64,000 bases of DNA from Granulicella sp. L60 (GCF_009765825.1 NZ_LMUR01000010.1:612278-676277); one strand, 5' to 3'. Shown: positions 1 to 8,536, numbered from the stretch's first letter. Notes: generated by a model from the sequence alone, not told the origin. A program made the numbers and translations.

Positions 1-2286
1 CCATTGCCGTATCCGAGTCCGGCGTCGCTGGTGGATGTGACGGAGACTATCGCGGTGTTTCCGCATGCGAATCTTTCTTATCTTGATTATCTGGACTGGA
101 AGCGGATGAATCGTTCGTTTCGGTCGCTGGATGTTTATGCAGGCGCGGGTTATCTGCTGGAGAACGCTTCGGGCACGGAGCCGGTGCGGGGAGCGCGGGT
201 GAGCGATGGGTTCTTTCGCACGCTGGGCGTTGCGCCTCTGCTGGGGCGCGATTTTTTCACAGGAGAAGATCTGCCGAGCGGGCCGAGCACGGTGATTCTT
301 AGCTATGCGACGTGGCAGAGGCGGTACGCGGGGCGGAAGGACGTGATCGGGCAGGTGGTTTCGTTGAGCGGCATTCCGTACACCATCGTGGGCGTGATGC
401 CGCAAAGCTTCGTGTTTGCGCCGCACAACGATGCGGAGTTCTGGGCACCGTTCCATGCGATGGGCGAGTGTGATTTCAGACGGAGTTGTCATGGGCTGCT
501 GGGTGTTGCGCGGTTGAAGGATGGCGTGACGGTGCAGGCTGCGCTGGCGGATACGAGCGCGATTGCAAAGCAGTTGGAGGTGCAGTATCCGGCGACAAAT
601 CGGGGACAGGGTGCGAGCGTGCTTCCGCTGGCGAAGGTGATTGTGGGGGATGTGCGGCCGGTTCTGCTGATTTTGCTGGGTGGTGCGGGGCTGCTTTTGT
701 TGATCGCGTGCGTGAATGTTTCGAGTTTGCTTCTGGTGCGGTCGGAGAGCAGGAAGCGGGAGATTGCAGTTCGTTCGGCACTGGGCGCGTCGCCTTCGCG
801 GTTGAATCGCCAGTTCATGACGGAGGGCGTGCTGCTGGTGGGGATCAGCGTGGTGCTGGGCGTGGCGGCGGCGTATGGCGCGTCGCAGGTGCTGCTTCGT
901 CTGCTCTCGAAGGACATGCTGATCCAGATGCCGTATCTAAATGGCGTGGGACTTAATCTGCGGGTGCTCTCGTTTGCTGCTGCCATCGCTGTGCTGGCGA
1001 CGCTGGTGTTTTCGCTGACGCCGATTTTGCGGCTGTCGTTTATGGAGATGCGGGAGGGACTGAGCGAGGGAGGGCGCGGTGCGGCGGGAGTTTTGTGGAG
1101 ACGCATTGGAGCGAACCTTGTGGTCTTCGAGCTGGCGATTGCGATGGTTCTGCTGGTGGGTGCGGGGCTGCTGGGCAAGAGCTTTTATCATCTGCTGCAT
1201 GTGAATCTGAACTTCGATCCGGAGCACCTGGCGACGATGCAGGTGGAGTTGCCGGAGACGGTGTATATGAAGCCGGACAGGATCGTCGCGGTGCGCAGGC
1301 AGATCAGCGAACGAGTGGCGGCGCTGCCGGGTGTGGTTGCTGTGAGCGCGACGAGTCTTCCGCCTACGTCGGGAAACGGGAACACGGCATGGATACGGTT
1401 TGTGGGGCGCACGTACAACGGTGTACACAACGAGGTAAACGAGCGGGATGTGACGGGGAATTACTTCTCGACGTTGAAGACGAGGCTGCTGCACGGGCGT
1501 TTTTTCAATGAGGATGACGATGCATCGAAGCCGTTGGTGGCGGTGATTAATCAGTCGCTGGCGAACCAGTACTTTCCGGGTGAGGATCCGATTGGGAAGA
1601 GGATTGGAGATTCGGATCTCTCTCCGAAGTCGATCCGGACGGTCGTGGGTGTGGTGGAGGATCTGAGGGAGTCGTCGCTCGATACCGATACGCTGCCAGC
1701 GATCTACTATAACGCTGAGACGCCGCAGGATTCGGATGGGACGTACTTCCACCTGATGGTGCGCACGTCGGGGTCAGAGGCGGTGTTGCTGCCTTCAATG
1801 GTGGCGGCGGTGCGTGGGGTGTATCGGGGGATTGGAGTGTCGGACGAGTCGGCGATGGTGCAGGTGATCAACGAGTCGCAGACGGCGTATCTGCATCGTT
1901 CGTCGGCGTGGCTGGTGGGCGGGTTTGCTGTGCTGGCGCTGCTGCTGGGTGCGGTGGGGCTGTATGGGGTGATCGCTTATTCGGTGGGTCAGAGGACGCG
2001 GGAGATTGGGGTGCGGATGGCGCTGGGAGCGCAGCGGGGATCGGTGCTGCAGTTGATTTTGCGTGAGGGTGGGCGGCTGGCGGCGTGGGGGATTGCGTGC
2101 GGCCTGGTGTGCTCGCTGGTGATGACGACGCTGCTGCGGAGCATGTTGTTTGGGGTGCGGTCGTGGGATGTGGCTACGTTTGCGGGCGTGGCTGTGGTGT
2201 TAGCTACGGCTGCGCTGCTGGCTAGTTATATTCCGGCGCATCGGGCGGCTTCGATTAATCCGGTAGAGGCTCTGCGGGCTGAGTGA
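1..2286 (+). CDS. MacB/FtsX-type ABC transporter permease (acidobacterial duplicated orphan permease), 5' truncated by window edge
   Basis: Inner-membrane permease of the MacB/FtsX superfamily, of the type found in Acidobacteria as large stand-alone permeases without an adjacent ATPase. The reading frame is open to the first base, so the true start and probably the first transmembrane helix lie upstream; about 760 residues are visible against roughly 800-900 for the family. A periplasmic MacB-like core occupies about residues 15-180. The first FtsX block with membrane segments follows (about 210-390), including the signature NVSSLLLVRSESRKREIAVR. A second periplasmic part leads to a second FtsX block at about 635-760 with TREIGVRMALGAQ. 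The duplicated FtsX halves and the C-terminus RAASINPVEALRAE are typical. Substrate is unknown; exported peptides, lipids or antibiotics are possible by family analogy only. It converges on the TonB receptor across a palindromic repeat. Confidence 0.92.
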   Translation, partial: PLPYPSPASLVDVTETIAVFPHANLSYLDYLDWKRMNRSFRSLDVYAGAGYLLENASGTEPVRGARVSDGFFRTLGVAPLLGRDFFTGEDLPSGPSTVILSYATWQRRYAGRKDVIGQVVSLSGIPYTIVGVMPQSFVFAPHNDAEFWAPFHAMGECDFRRSCHGLLGVARLKDGVTVQAALADTSAIAKQLEVQYPATNRGQGASVLPLAKVIVGDVRPVLLILLGGAGLLLLIACVNVSSLLLVRSESRKREIAVRSALGASPSRLNRQFMTEGVLLVGISVVLGVAAAYGASQVLLRLLSKDMLIQMPYLNGVGLNLRVLSFAAAIAVLATLVFSLTPILRLSFMEMREGLSEGGRGAAGVLWRRIGANLVVFELAIAMVLLVGAGLLGKSFYHLLHVNLNFDPEHLATMQVELPETVYMKPDRIVAVRRQISERVAALPGVVAVSATSLPPTSGNGNTAWIRFVGRTYNGVHNEVNERDVTGNYFSTLKTRLLHGRFFNEDDDASKPLVAVINQSLANQYFPGEDPIGKRIGDSDLSPKSIRTVVGVVEDLRESSLDTDTLPAIYYNAETPQDSDGTYFHLMVRTSGSEAVLLPSMVAAVRGVYRGIGVSDESAMVQVINESQTAYLHRSSAWLVGGFAVLALLLGAVGLYGVIAYSVGQRTREIGVRMALGAQRGSVLQLILREGGRLAAWGIACGLVCSLVMTTLLRSMLFGVRSWDVATFAGVAVVLATAALLASYIPAHRAASINPVEALRAE

Positions 2287-2298
2287 TGGTTAGGTGCT

Positions 2299-2494
2299 TG
2301 TCCTGCCGGACGGGCCCACTGCTCGTGGGGAGGTCACTTCGTGACTTTTGTATCCCTTTGGGTGGGCCTCCCGTCGGTCGGCGCGATGATGATTGCCGGC
2401 CAGCGGGAGGCCCTTTGCTTGTGATCCTGGCAAGACAAGGCATACGCGTCACGAAGTGACCTCCCGCGGAGTAAGCGGCCCGTCCGGCAGGACA
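2299..2494. repeat. Full-length palindromic intergenic element (copy 1)
   Basis: A nested imperfect palindrome of 196 bp between two convergent genes. Outer arms 2299-2316 and 2477-2494 are perfect 18-bp complements. Second arms 2329-2345 and 2448-2464 are perfect 17-bp complements (core GTCACTTCGTGAC, itself nearly self-complementary). Third arms 2364-2373 and 2404-2413 match over 10 bp. Related half copies occur at 8188-8290 and 57706-57821. No open frame of note. It resembles REP/MITE-like elements and may also act as a bidirectional terminator for the convergent neighbours. Confidence 0.85.
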
Positions 2495-2500
2495 GTATCT

Positions 2501-4783
2501 TTAGAATTTAAATCGGTAACGGAGTTGAGCGAAGATCTCGCGTGGGTCGTTGTAGTGGAAGCCGCCAAAGGTGAGGCTGTTGTCGAGCAGCACGCGGCGG
2601 TTGGCTACGTTGGTGGCGGTGATGGAAGCGTTGATGTTTTCGCCGAAGGTTTTGCCGATGGCAACGTCGAAGGTGGTGTGCTCGGGCAGGTAGGCATTGG
2701 GGTACGGAGTGTTGGGATCGGGGTCTCCGTTGGTGAAGCCGGAGCCGTAGTAGACGTTGGTAGACGCGGTGGTATGGAAGGGAAGCGAGGCGTTGAAGCC
2801 TACGTTGAGGGTGTTGCGCTGGTCGTGGTCGACGGGCGTGTAGCCGGGGGCGACGTCGCACTCGGGTGAGGTGACGGGGAAGCAGATGAGGCCGCCGGTG
2901 ATGGCTCCGCGCTGCTCGGCGATCTGGTTGGAGTAGGCGAGGTGGAACTGGCCGACGTGGGCGAGGCGCGGGCTGCGGAGGGTGAGCTCCCAGGCGCGGA
3001 TGAGGGCGCCGTCGACGGTGACGGGGAAGTAGATGCTGGAGTCGCCGATGTTGGAGTGGTCGAGGAAGTTGTTGACGCGGGTCTTGAAGGTGTCGGCATC
3101 GAGGAGCCAGCCGCGATAGGGGATCTGGACGCCGAACTGGTGCTCTTCGTCGCGTTCGCCGTGGAGTGGGGTGAAGCTGGTGTCGTTGGCCTGCGCGAAT
3201 TGCACAATGGGGCCAGCGGCGGTGAGCAACGGTGGAGGTTGGTAGAAGCGGCCGTAGAAGCCACGGAAGACCCAGTTGAGTTTGGGGATGCGGATGGCTG
3301 CGCCGACGCGCGGGTCGGTCTCGTTCTCGGTGAACGCGCCTTGAAAGTGGGTCTGGCGCAGGCCGGCGATGAGGGTGAGCCATGAGGTGGGTTTGTAGTT
3401 ATCGGAGACGTACTCTTCGATGACGCCGCCGTTGGCTGAGTCGGGGATGGAGAAGGGTGCGGTGCCGGAGCCGTCGTTGAAGATGGCGCCGAAGAGGTAG
3501 TTGTCGTGCTGGCCGAAGGAGTAGAAGCCGGCTTCGAGGGTGTTGTGTGCGATCTCCGTGGTGATGGAGGCTTGCGCGCCGCCGTAGGTTGAGCTGCGGT
3601 GCGAGGTGGTGGCTACGGGAGTGTCGTTGGGGTTGGCGTCGTAGTCGGCGCGGTTGTAGTGGAAGAAGGGCGAGACCTGAAGAACGGTGGAGGGGTTGAA
3701 GGTATGGAGCCAGGAGAGAGCGGCGATGCCGTCGGTCTCGTGCTGAACGTCGCGGAGGCCGCTGGAGTCGAACTGCTGGTTTTCGAAGTCGTTGGAGTTG
3801 GGGTCGTAGGGGATCTGGAAGAAGTCGTTGCGCGCCTGAGAGACGAGGCGGAACTGATCTTTGGGGGTGCGGTTGTAGATGAGGGAGGCGAAGCCGCCGT
3901 AGCCGTTGGTGGCGTCGTGGAAGGTCTGACCGATGGGTGGGGAGAGGCCGTAGTCGCTGCGGTTGCCGTTGAGGCTGGCGTAGTAGGCGAACTTTTCGGT
4001 GTGGTCGCCGAGGTTGATCTGGTCGTTGGTCTGGAGGAAGCTTCCGGCGGAGAGGACGAGTTCGGCCTGACGGGTGCGCTCGAAGCCGGTGCGGGGAACG
4101 ACGTTGAAGACGCCGTAGGTGCGGTCGCCGGTATCGGCGGTGTAGCTGCCGCGCTGGACTTCGATGTAGTCGATGTCCTTGGGGTCGATCTGGGCGCCGA
4201 GGTTGGAGGCGATGTTGGTGTTGGGGATCTGGACGCCGTCGATGAGCCAGGAGACTTGGTGGCCGCCGCGCATGTGGAGCATGTCGTGGGTCATGTAGGC
4301 GCCGGGGACGTAGTCGGTGATCATGGCCATGCTGTTGGTGCGGTCGGCGCCAGGGGTCTGGGCGATGTCTTCGCGGCTGATGAGGGCGGTGGGGGTGACG
4401 GTGTTGACGTTGGCGCTGTTGGTCTCGGTGGTGACGGTGGTGGACTGCTGGACGGTGTTGAGTTGGAGTTCGAAGTGGAGGATGGGTGCGGTGTCGGAGG
4501 CGAGGGTGAGGGTTTGAACGATGGAGGAGAAGCCGGGTTGGGAGACGGTGACGGTGTAGTCGCCGAGGGGGATGGAGGAGAGGGTGAAGGAGCCATCGGG
4601 GTTGGTGAGGGTGGATTTGGTGAAGGCGGAGTTGGCGGCGTGGAGTTCGACGCGGACGCCGGCGATGGGGCGGTGCTGCGGGTCGTGGACGACTCCGCGG
4701 AGCTGGCTGAAGATGCTGCTGGCGTGGGCAATGGAGATGCCGATGAGGAGCGACAGGGTACAGAAGAGGGCGAGCTTGCGCAT
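2501..4783 (-). CDS. TonB-dependent receptor with N-terminal carboxypeptidase-regulatory-like domain
   Basis: Outer-membrane gated channel for an unknown ligand, energised by TonB. A signal peptide (residues 1-21, ending AHA) is followed by a carboxypeptidase-regulatory-like beta-sandwich at about 25-110 (LRGVVHDPQHRPIAGVRV). A plug domain follows at about 125-235 (LISREDIAQTPGADRTNS, MRGGHQVSWLIDG, IEVQRGSYTADTGDRTYG), then a 22-strand-type barrel to residue 760 ending in the aromatic LRYRFKF. At 760 residues it has the usual siderophore/metal receptor size rather than the 1000-plus of the Oar-like receptors elsewhere in the window. The start has a good AAGGGAG site. It is preceded in the same direction by a small Cys-rich secreted protein (123 bp gap), which hints at metal uptake; the ligand remains inference. 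Confidence 0.93.
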   Translation of the reverse strand: MRKLALFCTLSLLIGISIAHASSIFSQLRGVVHDPQHRPIAGVRVELHAANSAFTKSTLTNPDGSFTLSSIPLGDYTVTVSQPGFSSIVQTLTLASDTAPILHFELQLNTVQQSTTVTTETNSANVNTVTPTALISREDIAQTPGADRTNSMAMITDYVPGAYMTHDMLHMRGGHQVSWLIDGVQIPNTNIASNLGAQIDPKDIDYIEVQRGSYTADTGDRTYGVFNVVPRTGFERTRQAELVLSAGSFLQTNDQINLGDHTEKFAYYASLNGNRSDYGLSPPIGQTFHDATNGYGGFASLIYNRTPKDQFRLVSQARNDFFQIPYDPNSNDFENQQFDSSGLRDVQHETDGIAALSWLHTFNPSTVLQVSPFFHYNRADYDANPNDTPVATTSHRSSTYGGAQASITTEIAHNTLEAGFYSFGQHDNYLFGAIFNDGSGTAPFSIPDSANGGVIEEYVSDNYKPTSWLTLIAGLRQTHFQGAFTENETDPRVGAAIRIPKLNWVFRGFYGRFYQPPPLLTAAGPIVQFAQANDTSFTPLHGERDEEHQFGVQIPYRGWLLDADTFKTRVNNFLDHSNIGDSSIYFPVTVDGALIRAWELTLRSPRLAHVGQFHLAYSNQIAEQRGAITGGLICFPVTSPECDVAPGYTPVDHDQRNTLNVGFNASLPFHTTASTNVYYGSGFTNGDPDPNTPYPNAYLPEHTTFDVAIGKTFGENINASITATNVANRRVLLDNSLTFGGFHYNDPREIFAQLRYRFKF

Positions 4784-4906
4784 GAGACTCCCTTGTCAGT
4801 GAGCTGACAGAGCTGGAACTTCAGATAGGAATGCACGGGTGCCGCGACCATGGGCTCGCTGGAGTGAGACGAAAGCGAAGACAGAGGGGCGGTGCCGGGC
4901 GTTGCG

Positions 4907-5287
4907 CTAGAGGAGTTCGGAGGCGGGAGGGCCGCGCTTTTGGCGGGAGCGATCGAGAGCCACGCGGGCGCGGGCTTCGGTCTGAGTTTTGCTGGTGGGA
5001 TGGCTTACGATCTCTGCAACGATGAGCGAAGCGGCGTGAAGGAAGAGGTCACCGTGTTGAACCGGGGTGACCGCAGCCGGGTAGGCAGGGCATCGTGGCG
5101 GGATCTCCGAGAGGGAGATTCCGGGGCCGGATGACTCTGCCTGTAGCTTCATCGTGCAGCGATGCGCGCCATTGCGTCTGCAGCAGGCCGGGAGATTGAC
5201 GTCGGAGATGGCCGCGAGGGCCAGCACCGGCGAGATCAGCGGCAGGCTGAAGAGAAGGAGCAGGGTAATGCCAATGAGGCGTCGCAC
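4907..5287 (-). CDS. Small secreted Cys-rich protein upstream of TonB receptor
   Basis: A 126-residue protein with a GTG start. A hydrophobic signal segment covers residues 4-26. Right after the predicted cleavage site comes a compact CCRRNGAHRC motif (Cys35, Cys36, His42, Cys44), the only cysteine cluster and a plausible metal- or haem-binding site. The rest is hydrophilic and the C-terminus is basic (DRSRQKRGPP). I do not recognise a named family. Position directly upstream of and co-directional with a TonB-dependent receptor suggests a shared transcript and a role in metal handling, by inference. No clear Shine-Dalgarno sequence precedes the start, so the exact N-terminus is uncertain. Confidence 0.6.
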   Translation of the reverse strand: MRRLIGITLLLLFSLPLISPVLALAAISDVNLPACCRRNGAHRCTMKLQAESSGPGISLSEIPPRCPAYPAAVTPVQHGDLFLHAASLIVAEIVSHPTSKTQTEARARVALDRSRQKRGPPASELL

Positions 5288-5346
5288 AGGCTGATTGTAG
5301 CGGAACGCTGGGGAGGAGTTGTCGTGGAAAGGTAAAGATTTTGCAG

Positions 5347-5387
5347 GAAAAGCGCCGGTGGTTTGAGTACCGGCGCCTTGGTTTTTT
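5347..5387 (-). terminator. Rho-independent terminator of the BON-domain gene
   Basis: Perfect 8-bp arms GCGCCGGT (5352-5359) and ACCGGCGC (5369-5376) around a 9-nt loop, with T-rich sequence on both sides: TTTT directly after the stem on the minus strand, TTTTTT a few bases on in the plus direction. It lies 46 bp past the stop of the minus-strand BON gene. Confidence 0.75.
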
Positions 5388-5432
5388 ACTTCTTCAATTT
5401 TTACTTCCCTGATTTGCAGCTTCCGCGTTTTA

Positions 5433-6113
5433 TTACTTCGATGCGGGCTTGGAGGAGGAGTTCTGAACGATGATGTCGTTGTCTACGCTGAAGGCTCCGG
5501 GTGCGGAGTTAGCCTGCATCCCGGCGATGGACGAGTCGCTCTGATTGAGAACGACGCCGTAGAGGATGACGTGACCGTTGTTCACGATGATGTGGATGGC
5601 GTGGTAGCCCATGGGTGGGCTGTTGGTGACGCCGCCCGCAGCCAGCGCGATGCCTGCTCCGGGTCCGATGGCGCGTCCGAGGGAGCCCTGGTTGGCGTTG
5701 TACTTGCGCAGCGAGGGCTGAGTGTAGATGCGGTTATAGACGGCAGCGCGGATGCGGTCGTCGTTAGGCGAGTAGGGCAGGACTTCGATCTGGTTGATGA
5801 CGGACTCGACGCCGGGGATTCCTTTGACGACGCGGGCTGCGTCGTCCTTAAGGACGGGGCGTGAGGCGTATCCCTTGAGCACGATGCTCTTGCCCTGAAT
5901 GCCGAAGGTGATCCAGTCGAAGACGCCGTAGTTGGTAAGGCCGCCGAGTTTCTTCTGGACTTCGTTGACGATGCGGAGACCGTCCTCCTGCGACCAGGTG
6001 GGGCCGGGAGCGGTGGGGCTTGGAGCGGTGGCGTTCTGCGCAAGTATGGCAGGAGCTGAGAGAGTGAAGGCGAGGAAAGACGCGGCGAGAACTGGCAGGA
6101 AGCGGCGATTCAT
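5433..6113 (-). CDS. Secreted BON-domain protein
   Basis: Exported protein of 226 residues. The start at 6113 is preferred over the longer frame (to 6149) because it has GGAG about 7 bases upstream and begins a clean signal peptide (MNRRFLPVLAASFLAF...LAQN). The BON (OsmY-like) domain lies at about residues 40-115: IVNEVQKKLGG, ITFGIQGKSIVLKGYASRPV, VVKGIPGVESVINQIEVLP. A partial second BON-like region follows (NNGHVILYGVVLNQSDSSIAG). BON domains bind phospholipid and occur in periplasmic osmotic-stress proteins and outer-membrane channels. A role in envelope homeostasis is inferred. It is followed by a terminator and stands as a single-gene unit. Confidence 0.85.
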   Translation of the reverse strand: MNRRFLPVLAASFLAFTLSAPAILAQNATAPSPTAPGPTWSQEDGLRIVNEVQKKLGGLTNYGVFDWITFGIQGKSIVLKGYASRPVLKDDAARVVKGIPGVESVINQIEVLPYSPNDDRIRAAVYNRIYTQPSLRKYNANQGSLGRAIGPGAGIALAAGGVTNSPPMGYHAIHIIVNNGHVILYGVVLNQSDSSIAGMQANSAPGAFSVDNDIIVQNSSSKPASK

Positions 6114-6233
6114 GACATCACTCCATCGAGTAGGATGATCTTCGATCAAAACAATATCCTACAAAGGAGGCCGAGTCCAGAGGGCCTACCGCCCTGCCGG
6201 TTCAGAGCGAACTTTTGACCAGGCGCGGGAAGA

Positions 6234-6827
6234 TCAGTGACGATAGCCGCGCGGATTGAAGTTGAAGGTGTAGTTCAGACCAAGGGTGACGACGGTGGGG
6301 TGAATGACACCTGAGGCCACGACGGGACTGTCCCAGTGCTGGAACTGTGCGTCACCCTTGAGGGCGAAGCCGTAGAAGAGGTCGTAGTCGACGCCTGCGC
6401 CTGGGGAGTAGACGGTGGTGTTCGAGCTGATGTACTCCACCGGGCCGACGATGAAGAGGCCTTCGTTATAGTCGATCTCGCCGCGGCCGATGAGGAAGTC
6501 TGCGTAGGGATGGATGCGGCGTCCGAGGGGGAACTCGACCTTGGGACCGGCGAGGATGTACTTCAGGGAGTCGATATGTCCGTCGTACACGGGATAGCTG
6601 CCGCGAACCTCGATGGCCGGTTTGAAGAGGCGGAAGTTGAGGTAAGCGAGATCGGCGCCCGCGGTGAAGCTAAGATTTTTGCCGCCATCCAGATCCGTTA
6701 GGACTCCGGAGCCGCCCGCAAAGACGGAGAGCTGTAGCTTCTGCGTTGCGGTGGGCATACTCTGCGCGGATGCAGAGAGCGCCGCTACGAGCAGGGTCAA
6801 GCTTACAACGTAGTGTTTAAACTTCAT
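6234..6827 (-). CDS. Outer-membrane beta-barrel protein (OmpA/OprF-like N-terminal barrel type)
   Basis: A 197-residue exported protein. A signal peptide covers residues 1-21 (ending ASAQ). The mature part alternates aromatic/hydrophobic and polar residues as in an eight-stranded barrel: LQLSVFAGGSGV, LSFTAGADLAYLNF, PAIEVRGSYPVY, LAGPKVEFPLG, PYADFLIGRGE, YSPGAGVDYDL, FALKGDAQFQHW, VTLGLNYTFNF. The length fits a small barrel without a peptidoglycan-binding domain. An AGAGGG ribosome site precedes the ATG. Function unknown; structural or pore role by family. Confidence 0.82.
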   Translation of the reverse strand: MKFKHYVVSLTLLVAALSASAQSMPTATQKLQLSVFAGGSGVLTDLDGGKNLSFTAGADLAYLNFRLFKPAIEVRGSYPVYDGHIDSLKYILAGPKVEFPLGRRIHPYADFLIGRGEIDYNEGLFIVGPVEYISSNTTVYSPGAGVDYDLFYGFALKGDAQFQHWDSPVVASGVIHPTVVTLGLNYTFNFNPRGYRH

Positions 6828-6979
6828 TCGGCCCTCTGAATGTACTTCTTCTTCAACTTATTTTACGACCACTGCGCTTGGACACGATGTTCCTGCGTGT
6901 CGAACGGGATCTGTTGGCTGTCCGGTGGATGGGGAGGTGCAATGAAGCGTAAAATCAATCGATTCAAGCAGAATGTTAT

Positions 6980-7012
6980 TCCATAAGATGCCGCATGGGA
7001 ATCCATAAGATG
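6980..7012. promoter_or_regulatory. Direct-repeat operator candidate, 22-bp period
   Basis: Two copies of TCCATAAGATG (6980-6990 and 7002-7012), 22 bp apart start to start, i.e. two helical turns on one DNA face. They lie just upstream of a strong GGAGG site at 7022 and a short leader frame. The arrangement is typical of dimeric activator or repressor sites; the regulator is unknown. The 6828-7035 stretch otherwise shows no gene. Confidence 0.4.
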
Positions 7013-7035
7013 TAGCACTCTGGAGGTATTTTCAT

Positions 7036-7080
7036 ATGAAAAAAGTTAACCGCCTATTGGCGGCTGAGGTTACTCGGTGA
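7036..7080 (+). CDS. Possible 14-codon leader peptide
   Basis: ATG at 7036 preceded by GGAGG with 8-base spacing encodes MKKVNRLLAAEVTR. A short hairpin CCGCC-TATT-GGCGG lies inside. Its stop overlaps a GTG (7077) that opens a 60-codon frame ending at 7259. That frame in turn overlaps by one base the ATG of the 94-residue gene at 7259. The 60-codon frame has no protein-like features. The start/stop chain may mean translational coupling or attenuation; it could equally be chance. Confidence 0.25.
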   Translation: MKKVNRLLAAEVTR

Positions 7081-7258
7081 GTGTGAACCTCGTGTTTCGA
7101 GGCGATGGGGGAGGGCTGCGAGGTGGCCGAGGACGAGCCTCTATTCATGATTCTGCCCCGCTTCATGCGACGATGCAAGCCTGTATACGCTGTCTTCTGG
7201 CCGTGATGGAAAGTTATGATGGACGTCTAACGAGGTGGGTTGTGGGGTCTATCGGCTG

Positions 7259-7543
7259 ATGAGTCTTTGGTTGGAACGGTTGATGAGGGTTGTGGTGGGG
7301 CTGGCAGCGTTGAGTGCGTTGATCTATCTCGGCGACTGGTTGGCGATTAAGGTACGTGTCTCGCATGGTACGGCCTACGGAAGCGTGATGGTGAATCAGT
7401 TTCTGGCGACGCCTCTGAAGGGAAACAAGGTCGAGTACGATCTGATGGGGACGGCGCAGCAGACGTGCAGCCGCTCCATCTTTCCGCAGCAGGGGTATGA
7501 GGCCTGCTGGTGGCTGGAGCGGCACAAGTCGCAGTGGGAGTAG
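7259..7543 (+). CDS. Small single-pass membrane protein of unknown function
   Basis: Encodes 94 residues. One hydrophobic helix near the N-terminus (LMRVVVGLAALSALIYLGDWLAI, about residues 8-30) is followed by a soluble part with two cysteines (QQTCSRS, GYEACWW) that could form a disulfide in the periplasm. I do not recognise the family. The ATG overlaps the stop of a short upstream frame; a start 24 bases earlier is possible. It converges on the 163-residue gene with an 18-bp gap. Confidence 0.6.
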   Translation: MSLWLERLMRVVVGLAALSALIYLGDWLAIKVRVSHGTAYGSVMVNQFLATPLKGNKVEYDLMGTAQQTCSRSIFPQQGYEACWWLERHKSQWE

Positions 7544-7561
7544 ACGCTTCGACCTAGACGT

Positions 7562-8053
7562 TTAGACGTGGAACAGAAGCTGGACGATGCGCCGGGAGAG
7601 GTCTTCCGGCTGGGCGAACTGGCGTGGGTTGTCTCCGAAGGACTCTTGTACGGAGAGAGTGTCGTCGTCGGCGACGTGGAAGGTGAAGAGGCAGGTCTTG
7701 CGGTCGAGTGTGGGATTACCTGCCACACCGAGCCCCTTGGCGTAGTCGAGGGTGATGGTGGCGTCGTTGTGGACGATCTGGGCGTCGAACCATGGGAAGC
7801 GGCCGCGGTAGAGCTTCACGGTAGTGGGGTTTACGTTCTGAATGGTGGTCTCGGAGGCGGTGACGTCGCCCTGAAGCTGGCGTCGAACGTCGTTGATGTC
7901 CTCCTCGAGGCAGAGCACGAAGGCGGTGAAGAAGGGTTTGCCTTGCGCGGTGACGATGCCTGATTTGTGCTGCTCTCTGCCGAAGTTTTCAGCAGCTTCG
8001 CGGTTCTTCTGCTTGATGTCCTGCGCCAGGTTCGCGATCCACTCTTTGCCCAT
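7562..8053 (-). CDS. Conserved hypothetical cytosolic protein, 163 aa
   Basis: Well-formed soluble protein without signal peptide or membrane segment. The N-terminal third is amphipathic and helical (MGKEWIANLAQDIKQKNREAAENFGREQ, shown here as two adjoining helices). The rest has beta-rich character (TTVKLYRGRFPWFDAQIVHN, ATITLDYAKG, CLFTFHVADDDTLSVQES) and ends in a helix (LSRRIVQLLFHV). No family recognised and no catalytic motif visible. Single-gene unit on the minus strand; its upstream region carries the left half of the palindromic element. Confidence 0.65.
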   Translation of the reverse strand: MGKEWIANLAQDIKQKNREAAENFGREQHKSGIVTAQGKPFFTAFVLCLEEDINDVRRQLQGDVTASETTIQNVNPTTVKLYRGRFPWFDAQIVHNDATITLDYAKGLGVAGNPTLDRKTCLFTFHVADDDTLSVQESFGDNPRQFAQPEDLSRRIVQLLFHV

Positions 8054-8536
8054 GCTTGCGTAAGCTCCTGCATCCGGCCGCCGGCGAATTCTGGCGGGGC
8101 GGATGTTATTGGTTGGACGACAGATGGGCGGGAAAAGCCGCTTGTGGGATTTAGTTTTGCGTGGCGCGCTGCTTCTTTAGCTGCGATTGTCCTGCCGGAC
8201 GGGCCCACTGCTCGTGGGGAGATCACTTCGTGACTTCTATACCTTGTCTCGGTAGGGTGATGGGCTGGGGGCCTCCCGTTAGTCGCCGGAGACGGCGGCT
8301 TGCGGCGCTATCTATAGTTGCCCCGAAGTTCCCCAAGAATTCAGGGTGAAGTGGAAAATATTTTCCCATGAGATGCTTCGATGTTGCATACGTGGCTTCT
8401 TGTATTTCAGCGAGTTAGATCGCCGTAGTGATATGGGCATTGGATTGCAGCATTGCAAGCGAACGCCTGCTCTCAGCCTCCGGAAATCTGTCAGGACCGA
8501 CTGGATTGCAGATCTACTTATAGATAAGGATTCGTT
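8054..8536. other. Divergent intergenic region carrying half of the palindromic element
   Basis: Between the minus-strand 163-residue gene and the plus-strand PEP-CTERM gene. Positions 8188-8290 hold the left half of the palindromic element. The remaining 250 bases contain two TGGATTGCAG words (around 8432 and 8501) and an AAGGA ribosome site before 8537. No credible gene. Confidence 0.5.
8188..8290. repeat. Palindromic element, left-half copy (copy 2)
   Basis: Matches the left half of the 2299-2494 element: the 18-base outer arm (8188-8205), the GGGGAGATCACTTCGTGACTT segment in two parts, and the GGGCCTCCCG arm near 8279. The complementary right half is absent, so it cannot fold as the full copy does. 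Confidence 0.75.

Noticed and set aside
3599..4807. 402-codon plus-strand frame opposite the TonB receptor
   Set aside because: Antisense shadow of a high-GC gene; composition is almost only Gly, Val, Glu, Ala, Asp.
8430..8520. Sigma-54-like promoter (TTGGATTGCAGCATTGCA) before the PEP-CTERM gene
   Set aside because: GG to GC spacing is 11 and the flanks do not match the consensus.
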